From the NCBI GenBank assembly GCA_024742275.1, contig JANSYS010000006.1, positions 124,001-188,000 on the forward strand: DNA of 64,000 nucleotides. The letters run 5' to 3'. A model generated the notes under the pieces. The model was not told the origin of the DNA. It saw only the letters and a list, made by a program, of their open reading frames with translations, and did not search any database. The stretch is from Alphaproteobacteria bacterium (GTDB lineage: Bacteria > Pseudomonadota > Alphaproteobacteria > Thalassobaculales > Thalassobaculaceae). The stretch's first letter is position 1; each line of letters begins with the position of its first letter. The position numbers were made by a program, and so were the translations under genes. Of this stretch, positions 28,646 through 37,413 are shown piece after piece.

Positions 28646-30733
28646 ATGCAGAAGCAAGAGCCCGTATCTGTCCACAACCTTATGAAGGCGTGCTACACCG
28701 CGTTTTTCGCGTGCGGCGTGTTTAGTTTCTTCGTCAACCTGCTTATGTTGACGATGCCGCTGTTCATGTTTCAGGTGTTCGACCGGGTGCTGGCGAGCCG
28801 GAGCGAGACGACCCTCTTCCTTCTGTTGATGATCGCCGCGAGCGCCCTCTTCGTTCAGTCGGCGCTGGACAGTGTCAGATCATTCGCGTTCGTTCGGATT
28901 TCCCGCTGGATTGATCGGCGAATCGCGCCGCTGCTGCTGTCGGCGGCTGTCGCCGAAGCGCTCGACCGGTCGAAAACGGCAAACAGCAATGCCCTGCGCC
29001 AGCTTGCCGTGCTGCGGAATTTCCTGACCGGGCCGGCGATGCTGACGATCCTCGACATACCCTGGGTACCGATCTTCCTGCTGCTGATTCTGTATCTGAA
29101 TGCCCCCATGGGGTTCGCCGCGCTCGGCGGCGCCTTGATCATGCTCGCGCTCGGTCTGGCCAATGACCATCTGACGCGCCCCGCTTTGAACGAGGCCCAG
29201 GCCTACTCCAACCGCGCCTATGCCGCCGCCGACGCGGCGGTCCGCAACGCGTCCGTTGTGGAGAGCATGGGGATGCGGCAGTCGGTGATTCGGCGGTTTC
29301 TGACCGAAAACGAGGCGGTGCTCGCGCTGCAGAGCCGGGCGAGTGACCGGGCCGCCATGTTCCTGGCGGCGTCGAAATCCACGCGCATGCTGATCCAGAT
29401 GTTGATCATGACGGTGGCGGCGGTCCAGATCATCGACCCGCATACGCCGATGACCGGCGGTATGATGATCGCCAGCGTCCTCATTCTTGGCCGTGCGCTG
29501 CAGCCGATCGAACAGGGTGTGGCGCAGGCGCGCGGCATGGTCGAGGCACTCGGTGCCTTTCGGCAGATCGAGGAAACCCTGCTCAATGCCCAGGCTCAGC
29601 CGGAGCGCATGCGCCTGCCGGACCCGGAAGGCCGGCTGAGCGCCGAGAACCTGTTCTACCAGCCCCAGGGTCTCGCAAAGCCTATTCTCCAGCGCATCCA
29701 GTTCGAGATCGAGGCGGGTGAGACGCTGGGTGTTGTCGGTCCGTCTGCGGCGGGCAAGTCGACTCTCGCGCGGCTGCTGGTGGGCGTCGAGCGTCCCACC
29801 GTCGGCACGGTTCGGTTGGACGGCGCCGATATCTATTCCTGGGACAACGAGGCACTCGGCCAGCACGTTGGGTACATGCCGCAGGATGTCGAATTGTTTT
29901 CCGGAACGGTCGCTCAGAATATCGGCCGGCTGCAGGACAATCCGGACCCGGACGAGGTGGTTCGGGCGGCGAAGCTCGCAGGTCTGCACGAACTGATCCT
30001 GCGACTGCCGGACGGCTACGATACGGAGATCGGTTGGGGCGGGCAACTTCTGTCCGGCGGCCAGCGACAGCGGGTTGCCCTGGCTCGGGCGCTGTATGGT
30101 CGACCGCGCGTGGTCGTTCTGGACGAGCCGAATGCCAACCTGGACAGTCAGGGCGACGATGCCCTGGTGCAGGCCATCAAGGCGCTGAAGGAGGCCAAGG
30201 TCACGGTGATCCTGATTACCCACCGGCCGTCGACCCTTTCGCTGATGGACAAGATCATGGTGCTGAACGGCGGTACCGTGCAGCGCTTCGGCCCCCGCGA
30301 CGAAACCCTCTCGTTCCTGCAGCAGGGCCGCCGTCCGAGCGTCGAAGGCCCTCAGCAGGGCAGTGCGCAAATCGCCGACCAGCGTGACTTCAAGTCGCGT
30401 GGCGGGACGATAGAGCCGCCTCACGAACGCGGAACCGAGCGATCCGAGGACAGGGCCTTGTCCCGTGGCGTCATCGATGCCGATGCCGGACCCTTGGCCG
30501 AAGGCGCGGGGAGCGACCAGCTCGGCGAGACACCGCGGGCCGTGTCGCAACAGGCCGAAGCCATGCCCGACATTCCCGAGCCGCCGACACCGGAAGACGC
30601 CGAGCCCGATGCGCCGAAAGGACCGCGTGGCCGGGGGGCTGTGGTCCGGCCTCCGGGACCGATCAAAGCGCGGGCCACGTCCCTGCAGGTGCAGAGCGTG
30701 CGGGCGATTTCGGCCGAGCCCGACAAGGACTGA
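28646..30733 (+). CDS. type I secretion ABC transporter (PrtD/HlyB class)
   Basis: A 695-residue inner-membrane exporter with an N-terminal six-helix ABC transmembrane domain (segments from about residue 20 to 300) and a C-terminal ATPase: Walker A GPSAAGKSTL, signature LSGGQRQRVALARAL, Walker B VVVLDEPNANLD, and the switch His in ILITHRPS. It lacks the C39 peptidase-like domain and so is of the PrtD type that exports RTX and similar C-terminal-signal proteins. A tail of about 125 residues after the ATPase is rich in Glu, Pro and Arg and is not usual for the family. Partner adaptor follows by 15 bases; no outer-membrane TolC or substrate gene is in the window. Confidence 0.93.
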   Translation: MQKQEPVSVHNLMKACYTAFFACGVFSFFVNLLMLTMPLFMFQVFDRVLASRSETTLFLLLMIAASALFVQSALDSVRSFAFVRISRWIDRRIAPLLLSAAVAEALDRSKTANSNALRQLAVLRNFLTGPAMLTILDIPWVPIFLLLILYLNAPMGFAALGGALIMLALGLANDHLTRPALNEAQAYSNRAYAAADAAVRNASVVESMGMRQSVIRRFLTENEAVLALQSRASDRAAMFLAASKSTRMLIQMLIMTVAAVQIIDPHTPMTGGMMIASVLILGRALQPIEQGVAQARGMVEALGAFRQIEETLLNAQAQPERMRLPDPEGRLSAENLFYQPQGLAKPILQRIQFEIEAGETLGVVGPSAAGKSTLARLLVGVERPTVGTVRLDGADIYSWDNEALGQHVGYMPQDVELFSGTVAQNIGRLQDNPDPDEVVRAAKLAGLHELILRLPDGYDTEIGWGGQLLSGGQRQRVALARALYGRPRVVVLDEPNANLDSQGDDALVQAIKALKEAKVTVILITHRPSTLSLMDKIMVLNGGTVQRFGPRDETLSFLQQGRRPSVEGPQQGSAQIADQRDFKSRGGTIEPPHERGTERSEDRALSRGVIDADAGPLAEGAGSDQLGETPRAVSQQAEAMPDIPEPPTPEDAEPDAPKGPRGRGAVVRPPGPIKARATSLQVQSVRAISAEPDKD

Positions 30734-30748
30734 GCGAGGATCGACGGC

Positions 30749-32107
30749 ATGGCGATCGTACCGAGCGACGAGTCGAGGGACCTGACCCGCTGGGACAACC
30801 CGCTGGCACACGATCCCGACCGGAACCCGATGTCCTGGCGTCCCGTGCTCTGGGTCGGCTTTGCTATCCTTTTCCTCTTCTTCGGCGTGTTCGGCGTCTG
30901 GGCCGCTCTGGCGCCGCTCGGATCCGGAGCGATCGCCGTCGGCCAGGTCGAGGTGGCGGGGAGCGAGAAGGTCGTGCAGCACCTGGAAGGCGGGATCATC
31001 AAGGAGATCCGCGTTCAGGAGGGCGATATCGTCCGGGAGGGCGATATCCTAATGACGCTCGAAGGAACACAGGCCACCGTCAACCAGGGACGGCTTACCC
31101 AGCGCACGCTGGCGTTGAGAGGCGAAGAGGCACGGCTTCTTGCCGAACGCGACGGCCTCGAGACCCTTGCCTTCCCGCCCTCCCTGACATCGTTGGCCGA
31201 CGATCCGTACGTCCAGTCGATCATGGACGGCGAGCGACGCCTGTTCGAAGGTCGCCGGGCCGCGGTCAGCAGTCAGGAGGGTCTGCTGGATCGCCGTGTC
31301 GACAAGAGCCGGGAGGAGATCACGGCCCTGAAAGCCCAGCAACGCTCGGACCGTCGCCAACTCGCCATCATCGAGGAGGAAATTTCCGGCGTTCGCGAGC
31401 TGTTCAACAAAGGGCTGGAACGCAAGCCGCGTCTGCTGGCGTTGGAGCGACAGCAGGCGGCCCTCCAGGGCTCGATCGACAACCGCGAGGCGCTAATGGC
31501 GCGGGCTGAACAGACCATCGCGGAAACCGAGTACCAGCGTCTTACGCTTCTGGATCAGAACCGGGCGGATATCGAGACCCAGCTTCGCGAGACCCAGACC
31601 CAGCTCCGCGACCTGCGCGAGCAACTCATCTCGGCCGACGACACGATCGCCCGGAACACCGTCCGCGCGCCGCGCAGCGGCAAGGTCTATGGCCTTCGCT
31701 TCCACACCGTCGGCGGCGTCATCGGGCCGGCCGAGCCGATCATGAACATCGCCCCCGAGGGCGAGGAACTGATCGTCAACGCCCGCCTCCAGCCCACGGA
31801 TATCGATGTGGTGGAGATCGGCGCCCCGACGACTGTCCGTCTGACGGCCTACAGCCAGCGGACGGCAAAGCCGATCGACGGCCGGGTCGTCTATGTGTCG
31901 CCGGACGTGGTGACGCCGCCGGAGGGCGGCCAGCCCTACTACGAGGCGCGTATCCGGCTCAGCACGGAGATGATCGCGAACAACGACGTGACGCTGGTGC
32001 CGGGCATGCCGGCGATGGCGATCATCTCGACCGGCGACCAAACGCTGCTCGAATATCTTATCTCGCCGTTGACGCGGTCGCTCGATACCGCACTGCGCGA
32101 GCAATGA
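30749..32107 (+). CDS. type I secretion membrane fusion protein (PrtE/HlyD class)
   Basis: A 452-residue periplasmic adaptor linking the ABC exporter to an outer-membrane channel. One membrane helix at about 34-56 (VLWVGFAILFLFFGVFGVWAAL) is followed by a split lipoyl/barrel-sandwich domain (HLEGGIIKEIRVQEGDIVREGDILMTLEG) and a long alpha-helical hairpin rich in Gln, Arg and Glu (about 110-290). The second half of the barrel (ARNTVRAPRSGKVYGLRFHTVGG-type segment, here TIARNTVRAPRSGKVYG) and a beta domain follow. It is the second gene of the exporter operon. The start ATG has a GAGGAT site. Confidence 0.93.
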   Translation: MAIVPSDESRDLTRWDNPLAHDPDRNPMSWRPVLWVGFAILFLFFGVFGVWAALAPLGSGAIAVGQVEVAGSEKVVQHLEGGIIKEIRVQEGDIVREGDILMTLEGTQATVNQGRLTQRTLALRGEEARLLAERDGLETLAFPPSLTSLADDPYVQSIMDGERRLFEGRRAAVSSQEGLLDRRVDKSREEITALKAQQRSDRRQLAIIEEEISGVRELFNKGLERKPRLLALERQQAALQGSIDNREALMARAEQTIAETEYQRLTLLDQNRADIETQLRETQTQLRDLREQLISADDTIARNTVRAPRSGKVYGLRFHTVGGVIGPAEPIMNIAPEGEELIVNARLQPTDIDVVEIGAPTTVRLTAYSQRTAKPIDGRVVYVSPDVVTPPEGGQPYYEARIRLSTEMIANNDVTLVPGMPAMAIISTGDQTLLEYLISPLTRSLDTALREQ

Positions 32108-32153
32108 GCCAAGTTCTCCAGCCCGGCTCTCCCCCGGTCCGCGCGGCGGGGGC

Positions 32154-33371
32154 GTGCCCGTGAGCGTGCCGCCGCCGTTTCTGCCGTACGGCCGTCAATG
32201 CGTGGACGATGCGGATGTCGCTGCCGTGGCGGAGGTCCTGCGCGGCGATTTCCTGACGACGGGCCCGACGGTGGACGCTTTCGAGACGGCTTTCGCGACC
32301 GCCGTCGGAGCGCCGCACGCGGTCGCGTGTTCCAGCGGGACCGCCGGTCTGCACCTGGCGATGATGGCATTGGGAATAGGTCCCGGCGACGTGGTGGTGG
32401 TTCCGACCGTGACCTTTCTCGCCAGCGCCAACTGCGCCGTCTATGTCGGGGCCGAACCGGTCTTCGCCGATGTGGATGCTGAGACGGGTCTGACCACGCC
32501 GGCGCTGATCGCCGAGGCTGTGGCGCGGGCCGGGCGGGATCGTGTGAAAGCGATCGTCGCCGTTCACCTTAACGGCCATTGCGTCGACGTCGCCGCTCTG
32601 GCGGAGACCTATCCGGAGATCCCAATCGTCGAGGACGCCTGCCATGCGCTGGGTGCGACCGTCGGCGACGTTGCCGTCGGAGCCTGCGCCCATTCCGCCG
32701 TCACCATGTTCTCGACTCATCCGGTAAAGACCGTAGCCAGCGGCGAGGGGGGCGTGCTCTGCACCCCCGATCCGGTACTGGACGAGCGTCTGCGCCGGTA
32801 CCGCAACCACGGGATGGTTCGCGAGCCGGACCGTTTCGAGGATCGGGCCGCCGGTTTCGATGCATCCGGTGAGCCGAACCCCTGGTACTACGAGATGCCG
32901 GAGCCCGGGTACAACTACCGTCTGTCGGATATACATGCCGCCCTGGGACTATCTCAGATCGGCCGCCTCGGTGCGTTCGTCGCCCGCCGCCGCGAGCTGC
33001 GGCGGGAGTATGAGGCCGCTCTGTCTCGCTGTGGCCCACATGTGCGCGCACTGGTGACGGCGCCCGGCTGCGATCCGTCCTGGCACCTGTCGGTCGCCCT
33101 GATCGACTTCGTAGCGCTAGGGGTCGCGCGCGGTACGGTCATGCGCCGACTGCGCGAGGCCGGAATCGGTACCCAGGTCCATTACTTTCCGGTTCACCGT
33201 CAGCCCTACTACCGCCGAACCGTGGACACTCCCCCGCTCGTCGGGGCGGACGCGTACTACGAGCGATGTCTGTCCCTGCCGCTGTTTCCGGCGATGGTCG
33301 ACGGGGATGTCGATCGGGTGGTGTCCGAGCTGATGCGCGCCATCGGCAACGGCGGCGACGGGACCGGATGA
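32154..33371 (+). CDS. pseC: PseC-type aminotransferase
   Basis: A 405-residue PLP-dependent DegT/DnrJ/EryC1 aminotransferase. The PLP-binding Lys is in MFSTHPVKTVASGEGG, near residue 190, with DACHALG providing the pyridine-nitrogen Asp. The HPVKxxxxGEGG form is typical of PseC, which aminates the 4-keto sugar made by PseB on the way to pseudaminic acid (CMP-Pse), a surface or flagellin sugar. Start codons GTG 32154 and GTG 32160 are both possible. PseB follows 84 bases later; the later enzymes of the pathway are not in this window. Confidence 0.85.
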   Translation: MPVSVPPPFLPYGRQCVDDADVAAVAEVLRGDFLTTGPTVDAFETAFATAVGAPHAVACSSGTAGLHLAMMALGIGPGDVVVVPTVTFLASANCAVYVGAEPVFADVDAETGLTTPALIAEAVARAGRDRVKAIVAVHLNGHCVDVAALAETYPEIPIVEDACHALGATVGDVAVGACAHSAVTMFSTHPVKTVASGEGGVLCTPDPVLDERLRRYRNHGMVREPDRFEDRAAGFDASGEPNPWYYEMPEPGYNYRLSDIHAALGLSQIGRLGAFVARRRELRREYEAALSRCGPHVRALVTAPGCDPSWHLSVALIDFVALGVARGTVMRRLREAGIGTQVHYFPVHRQPYYRRTVDTPPLVGADAYYERCLSLPLFPAMVDGDVDRVVSELMRAIGNGGDGTG

Positions 33372-33455
33372 CGCCAACCTTGCCGCCGGCGTCGCGCGGC
33401 GGGACAATGCGGGGTGATTCGCGCGCCCTGGACGGGGTTTAGGCAGGAGGGCCGC

Positions 33456-34472
33456 ATGCGGCAATTCGATCAGAACTTTATCGACCTGAACGGCAAGACG
33501 GTGCTTGTCACCGGCGGCACCGGGTCGTTCGGCAAGCAGTTCATCCGCACCGTGCTGGCCAACTTCAAGACCCGGCGCTGCATCGTCTTTTCGCGAGACG
33601 AGCAAAAACAGTACGAGATGGGGCTCGAGATCCCCGTCGAGAAGCATCCGGAGATGCGTTACTTCCTCGGCGACGTCCGCGACGTCGACAGGTTGGAGAT
33701 GGCTATGCGTGGCGTCGACTACGTGATCCACGCCGCGGCGATCAAGCATGTGCCGACGGCCGAATACAATCCGTTCGAATGCGTGATGACGAATATCCAC
33801 GGCGCAGAGAACATCGTGAAGGCGGCGATCCGCAGCGGCGTGAAGCGGGTGATCGCACTCTCCACCGACAAGGCGGCCAATCCGATCAACCTGTACGGTG
33901 CCACCAAGCTCGCCTCGGACAAGATCTTCATTGCCGCCAACAACCTGTCCGGCGCCGGCGGCTGCACCTTCTCGGTCGTCCGATACGGCAACGTCATCGG
34001 CTCGCGCGGCAGCGTGATCCCCTTCTTCAAGCAGCTTATCGCCGACCGGAAGGACCATCTGCCGATCACCGACGAGCGCATGACCCGCTTCTGGATCACC
34101 CTGCAACAGGGCGTCAATTTTGTGCTCAGCAGTCTGGAGATGATGAAGGGCGGCGAGATTTTCGTGCCGAAGATCGCATCGATGAAGATCGTCGACGTCG
34201 CCGCCTGCCTCGGCCCAGGTCTGCCGCACAAGGTGGTCGGCATCCGACCCGGAGAAAAGCTGCACGAGGTGATGGTCCCGGAAGACGATGCCCGGACCAC
34301 CGTGGAGATTGACGACCGCTACATCATCCTCCCGTCCTTCTCCGAAGGTCCCCGAAAGATCTGGACGACGTCGGGCGCGAAACCGGTCGATCCGGAGTTC
34401 CGCTACGCCAGCGACAGCAACGACGAATGGCTGACGGCGGACGATCTCGAAGGGATGGTCGAAGCACTCTAG
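33456..34472 (+). CDS. pseB: UDP-N-acetylglucosamine 4,6-dehydratase (inverting)
   Basis: A 338-residue extended SDR enzyme that dehydrates and epimerises UDP-GlcNAc, the first step of pseudaminic-acid synthesis. The NAD(P) motif is LVTGGTGSFGKQF; the catalytic residues sit in LSTDKAANPINLYGATKLASDK (Thr-Asp-Lys and Tyr-x3-Lys). The segment RYGNVIGSRGSVIPFF is also typical. The ATG at 33456 is preceded by AGGAGGG (33444-33450), which decides the start over an in-frame ATG at 33414. Gene order pseC-pseB is the reverse of the more common pseB-pseC. Confidence 0.9.
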   Translation: MRQFDQNFIDLNGKTVLVTGGTGSFGKQFIRTVLANFKTRRCIVFSRDEQKQYEMGLEIPVEKHPEMRYFLGDVRDVDRLEMAMRGVDYVIHAAAIKHVPTAEYNPFECVMTNIHGAENIVKAAIRSGVKRVIALSTDKAANPINLYGATKLASDKIFIAANNLSGAGGCTFSVVRYGNVIGSRGSVIPFFKQLIADRKDHLPITDERMTRFWITLQQGVNFVLSSLEMMKGGEIFVPKIASMKIVDVAACLGPGLPHKVVGIRPGEKLHEVMVPEDDARTTVEIDDRYIILPSFSEGPRKIWTTSGAKPVDPEFRYASDSNDEWLTADDLEGMVEAL

Positions 34473-34624
34473 ACGCTTTCAGTCGCCCTCCGGTATCGGT
34501 AGTAGAGCCTGGATCGACGATCCCGACAGGCCGTCCAGACACCAGCGCATCACCTTGAAGCCGGTCAACGCGAGCGAATGCCGCCACGAACGGCAGCGTT
34601 TTCTTGTGTCGTGGCGCCAAGGTT

Positions 34625-34648
34625 AATCTCCGCAAGGTTGCGGAGATT
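34625..34648. repeat. 24-base near-perfect palindrome
   Basis: Two 11-base arms, AATCTCCGCAA and TTGCGGAGATT, are separated by only GG. It lies in a 212-base spacer after pseB and 36 bases beyond the DUF2842 stop. No T-run follows on either strand, so it is not a classic terminator; it could be a protein binding site or recombination site. Nothing else is visible in this spacer. Confidence 0.5.
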
Positions 34649-34684
34649 GTATCAAGCCTGCATGAGCGACAGAAGGGCGCCGGA

Positions 34685-34891
34685 CTAGGCTTCCTCGGAG
34701 CCCGGGTCCTGCCGGGCCCAGCCGATGACCGATACGGCCGGCCAGATCCAGGCGATACCGGCGACGAGGTAGTACACCGTCTCGGCCAAAACATGATTCG
34801 GGATGAAGTCTGCCAGCGTGACCGCGGCGATCACGTAGACAACAAGCCCGGCGATGATTGCCAAGCCGGCAAGGGGAGATCTCCAACGCAT
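34685..34891 (-). CDS. DUF2842 small membrane protein
   Basis: A 68-residue membrane protein of the alphaproteobacterial DUF2842 family, function unknown. Two membrane helices are predicted, at about 8-30 (LAGLAIIAGLVVYVIAAVTLADF) and 36-55 (LAETVYYLVAGIAWIWPAVSVIGW); the YYLVAGIAWIWP segment is the family hallmark. The ATG at 34891 was preferred over upstream in-frame starts because the extra residues (MPRYCVGIALGPTARYLAF) cross a set of direct repeats and are not family-like. It is divergent from the MFS gene. Confidence 0.65.
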   Translation of the reverse strand: MRWRSPLAGLAIIAGLVVYVIAAVTLADFIPNHVLAETVYYLVAGIAWIWPAVSVIGWARQDPGSEEA

Positions 34892-34922
34892 GAACGCGAG
34901 ATAGCGCGCGGTTGGCCCCAGG

Positions 34923-34953
34923 GCAATACCGACGCAATACCGGGGCAATACCG
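34923..34953. repeat. three direct repeats with exact 11-base period
   Basis: The 9-mer GCAATACCG occurs at 34923-34931, 34934-34942 and 34945-34953, each separated by two bases, so copies fall on the same face of the helix. The array is 32 bases upstream of the DUF2842 start and 200 bases upstream of the divergent MFS gene. It may be an operator array. Confidence 0.6.
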
Positions 34954-35153
34954 CAGCGGCTTCGGATCACGCGGCAACTGCCCTAAACCCGACCATCGAC
35001 AACGCTTCTGTCGTTCCTGAGAGAGTGGCCCGGATGGTCGTGTGATATCCGGGCTGCAGACAATGATTGACGGTCCCGTTTTCGCTTGGGCCCGTCCATC
35101 CGATGCCAGCCCCGACCCCGCAGGCCAGAAAGGCCCAAACGGAAAGGCCCGCC

Positions 35154-36437
35154 ATGCCCGCGCTCTCCCCGGCCGTTGTGGCCCTGCTTCTCAGTGTGGT
35201 GTTGCTGCAGGTAGCCAACGGCATGTTCGCCTCCCTGCTCGGCGTTCGGCTGGGGCTTGAGCCGGGAATCAATTCCCAGGTCGCCGGCTTGGTCATGTCC
35301 GGCTATTTCGTGGGGATGGTCCTGGGCTGCCTCGTCGTGCCGCGGATCATCGAGCAGGTCGGCCATGTCCGGGCCTTCGCGGCTCTGGTGTCGATCATGT
35401 CGGCCGCGTCGATCGCCCACGCGTTCTTCGTCGATCCCTGGTACTGGTTCGTCCTGCGGGTGGTCTACGGCGTCTGTGTCGCGGGCGCGTACATGGTGGC
35501 GGAATCCTGGCTGAACGGCGCGGCCAGCAACGATCAGCGCGGGTCGCTGCTGTCGATCTACATGGTCGCGCAGTATGTGGCGATGACCAGCGCCCAATAC
35601 CTCTTGAATCTGGCGCCTCCAACCAGCTTCGTGCTGTACGCCCTGGTCTCGATCCTGTTCAGCCTGGCGCTCGTGCCTTTGACCCTGTCGCGCTCGGCTG
35701 GATCCGGCTCGGTCGCCCGCTCGGCGCTAAGCTTCAAGCAGCTCTATGAGATTTCGCCGCTCGGGATGGTCGCCAGCTTCGGTAGCGGCATCCTGAACGG
35801 GGCGCTGTTCGGGGCCGCTTCGGTCTTCGCCACCACCATCGGCTTCACCGTGTCGGAGGTGGCGATCTTCGTGTCCGCCATTCTGATCGGCGGTCTCGTG
35901 GTGCAGTGGCCGATCGGCAAGGCGTCGGACCTGTTCGACCGCCGCACGGTGATCGCCGCGTCGCTCGGCATGACGACCGTGCTCGGCCTGCTGCTCGCGT
36001 TCCTGCCGTTTCCGGGCTTCTGGATCTATGTCGCGATGGCCGGGCTCTATGGCGGATTGTGTATGACGATCTATTCGCTCGCGGTCGCCCATACCAACGA
36101 CTATGTGGATTCGACCGATCTGGTCGCCGCAAGCGCCGGACTCCTGTTGGCGTTCGGGATCGGCGCCGTGGTCGGTCCGATCGCCACCACGTCGGCGATG
36201 CAGTGGGTTGGAAACTGGGGGTACTACGGCATCGGCGCCGGGGTGTCGGCTGTGGTCGGCCTGTTCACCGTCTGGCGCATGAAGCAACGCTCCGCCCTGC
36301 CGGTCGACGAGCAGGGACCGTGGGTCTCGGTCTCGCGCACGACGCCCGTCGCTGCCGAACTCGATCCGCGCTGGGAGCCGGAAGAGGCCGATGGGGAGGA
36401 CGAAAAGGATGCGGCGCCGACCCCGGCGCCGGGGTGA
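35154..36437 (+). CDS. MFS transporter (YcaD-like)
   Basis: A 427-residue major facilitator with twelve predicted membrane helices, from PALSPAVVALLLSVVLLQ to the WGYYGIGAGVSAVVGLFTV helix, and the usual central cytoplasmic loop (after LSRSAGSGSVARS). The AYMVAESWLNGAASNDQRGSLLSIYM region resembles the YcaD/UMF2 subgroup, whose substrates are unknown. The C-terminal tail is acidic (EEADGEDEKDA). ATG 35154 is preceded by GGAAAGG; an upstream ATG at 35067 would add a proline-rich non-membrane leader. No neighbouring gene tells the substrate. Confidence 0.85.
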   Translation: MPALSPAVVALLLSVVLLQVANGMFASLLGVRLGLEPGINSQVAGLVMSGYFVGMVLGCLVVPRIIEQVGHVRAFAALVSIMSAASIAHAFFVDPWYWFVLRVVYGVCVAGAYMVAESWLNGAASNDQRGSLLSIYMVAQYVAMTSAQYLLNLAPPTSFVLYALVSILFSLALVPLTLSRSAGSGSVARSALSFKQLYEISPLGMVASFGSGILNGALFGAASVFATTIGFTVSEVAIFVSAILIGGLVVQWPIGKASDLFDRRTVIAASLGMTTVLGLLLAFLPFPGFWIYVAMAGLYGGLCMTIYSLAVAHTNDYVDSTDLVAASAGLLLAFGIGAVVGPIATTSAMQWVGNWGYYGIGAGVSAVVGLFTVWRMKQRSALPVDEQGPWVSVSRTTPVAAELDPRWEPEEADGEDEKDAAPTPAPG

Positions 36438-36449
36438 CGAGATATCGGC

Positions 36450-37397
36450 TTAGGCCGCTTCCGCACCGTAGTAGGTGGTGACCACATGGGTCGCCTGGGC
36501 AAAGAACAGCCAGCGTTCGACCACGACGCCGACCGACCCGGACACCGCCGCCAGCAGGGCAGGGAACCAGCCGCCCGCGGTCCCGATCGCGCCGGCCACC
36601 ATGAGCAGGGCAAAGGGAACGACGATGCCGGTGACCGCAGCGATCGTGCGCAGTTTCGGGACGTGCTTCCGGGCGACGCGGTACCCCATCTCCCGCATGA
36701 CGAAGTTCTTCGAGGTCGACGGGCCCTCAAGCATCCTCACCCGGCCGAGTTGGCCGAGGCCGGTGGCGGTCCCGGAGGTGGTCACCGGCGCATCGGTATC
36801 GATCCGCGACCAGTACACCCACTTCACCGCCGCGGCCGCGGATCCGGCGACTATCGTCGACCAGATCAGGACGAAAGCGTCGCCGCCGAACGCGCAGACC
36901 AGCACCGCCATCCAGAGCCCACCCGTGTAGAGGGAGAGCAGCAGGTAGCCCGGCAGCACCAATGGATGGTGCCACTGCCGGATGGTGCGCAGCGATGCGT
37001 AGATCATGCCGGTACAGACCACGGTCGCGACCGCGCCGCCGCTGGCCAGGATTCCGAAGACACCCCAAATGCCTCGCGCGTCCTCGGCCAGAATCCACCC
37101 CAAGGCGAATACTCCCGCGGGCAGGTATGTGATCACCGCCGCAAGACCTTCGCGGGAGAGCCACGACGAGCGCCACTGCGACATCGCCCTCCATGCTCGT
37201 TCCGGATGGCCGAGATGGAAGGTGGAGGCGAGCAGGCCGGCCGTGATCAGCCCAAGAGCGAGCGCGAACCCGACCAGACCGGACCAGAGACCGGCGGGGA
37301 CCAGTCCGGCAGCGCCGGCCAAGCCCATCAGGAACAGCAGACCATAACCGGCACCGGACGCTGTGGTGAAGAAGATGACGGAGGATGCGGGATGCAT
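36450..37397 (-). CDS. soeC: membrane anchor subunit of a DMSO-reductase-family enzyme (SoeC-like)
   Basis: A 315-residue DmsC-type membrane protein with about eight helices that exchanges electrons with the quinone pool. A conserved stretch STFHLGHPERAWRAMSQWRSSWLSREGL sits in an early loop. It is the last gene of the operon encoding the molybdenum subunit and the iron-sulfur subunit. In sulfite dehydrogenase SoeABC this subunit passes electrons from sulfite to quinone. DmsC of a DMSO reductase is the alternative, but the operon's exporter and missing Tat signal favour Soe. Confidence 0.75.
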   Translation of the reverse strand: MHPASSVIFFTTASGAGYGLLFLMGLAGAAGLVPAGLWSGLVGFALALGLITAGLLASTFHLGHPERAWRAMSQWRSSWLSREGLAAVITYLPAGVFALGWILAEDARGIWGVFGILASGGAVATVVCTGMIYASLRTIRQWHHPLVLPGYLLLSLYTGGLWMAVLVCAFGGDAFVLIWSTIVAGSAAAAVKWVYWSRIDTDAPVTTSGTATGLGQLGRVRMLEGPSTSKNFVMREMGYRVARKHVPKLRTIAAVTGIVVPFALLMVAGAIGTAGGWFPALLAAVSGSVGVVVERWLFFAQATHVVTTYYGAEAA

Positions 37398-37413
37398 GGC
37401 TCTCTCTCCTCCC

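Noticed and set aside
28880-30982. 700-codon minus-strand reading frame opposite the type I exporter
   Set aside because: Antisense shadow of a gene with all ABC transporter motifs; composition is Arg/His/Gln-rich, typical of a reverse frame.
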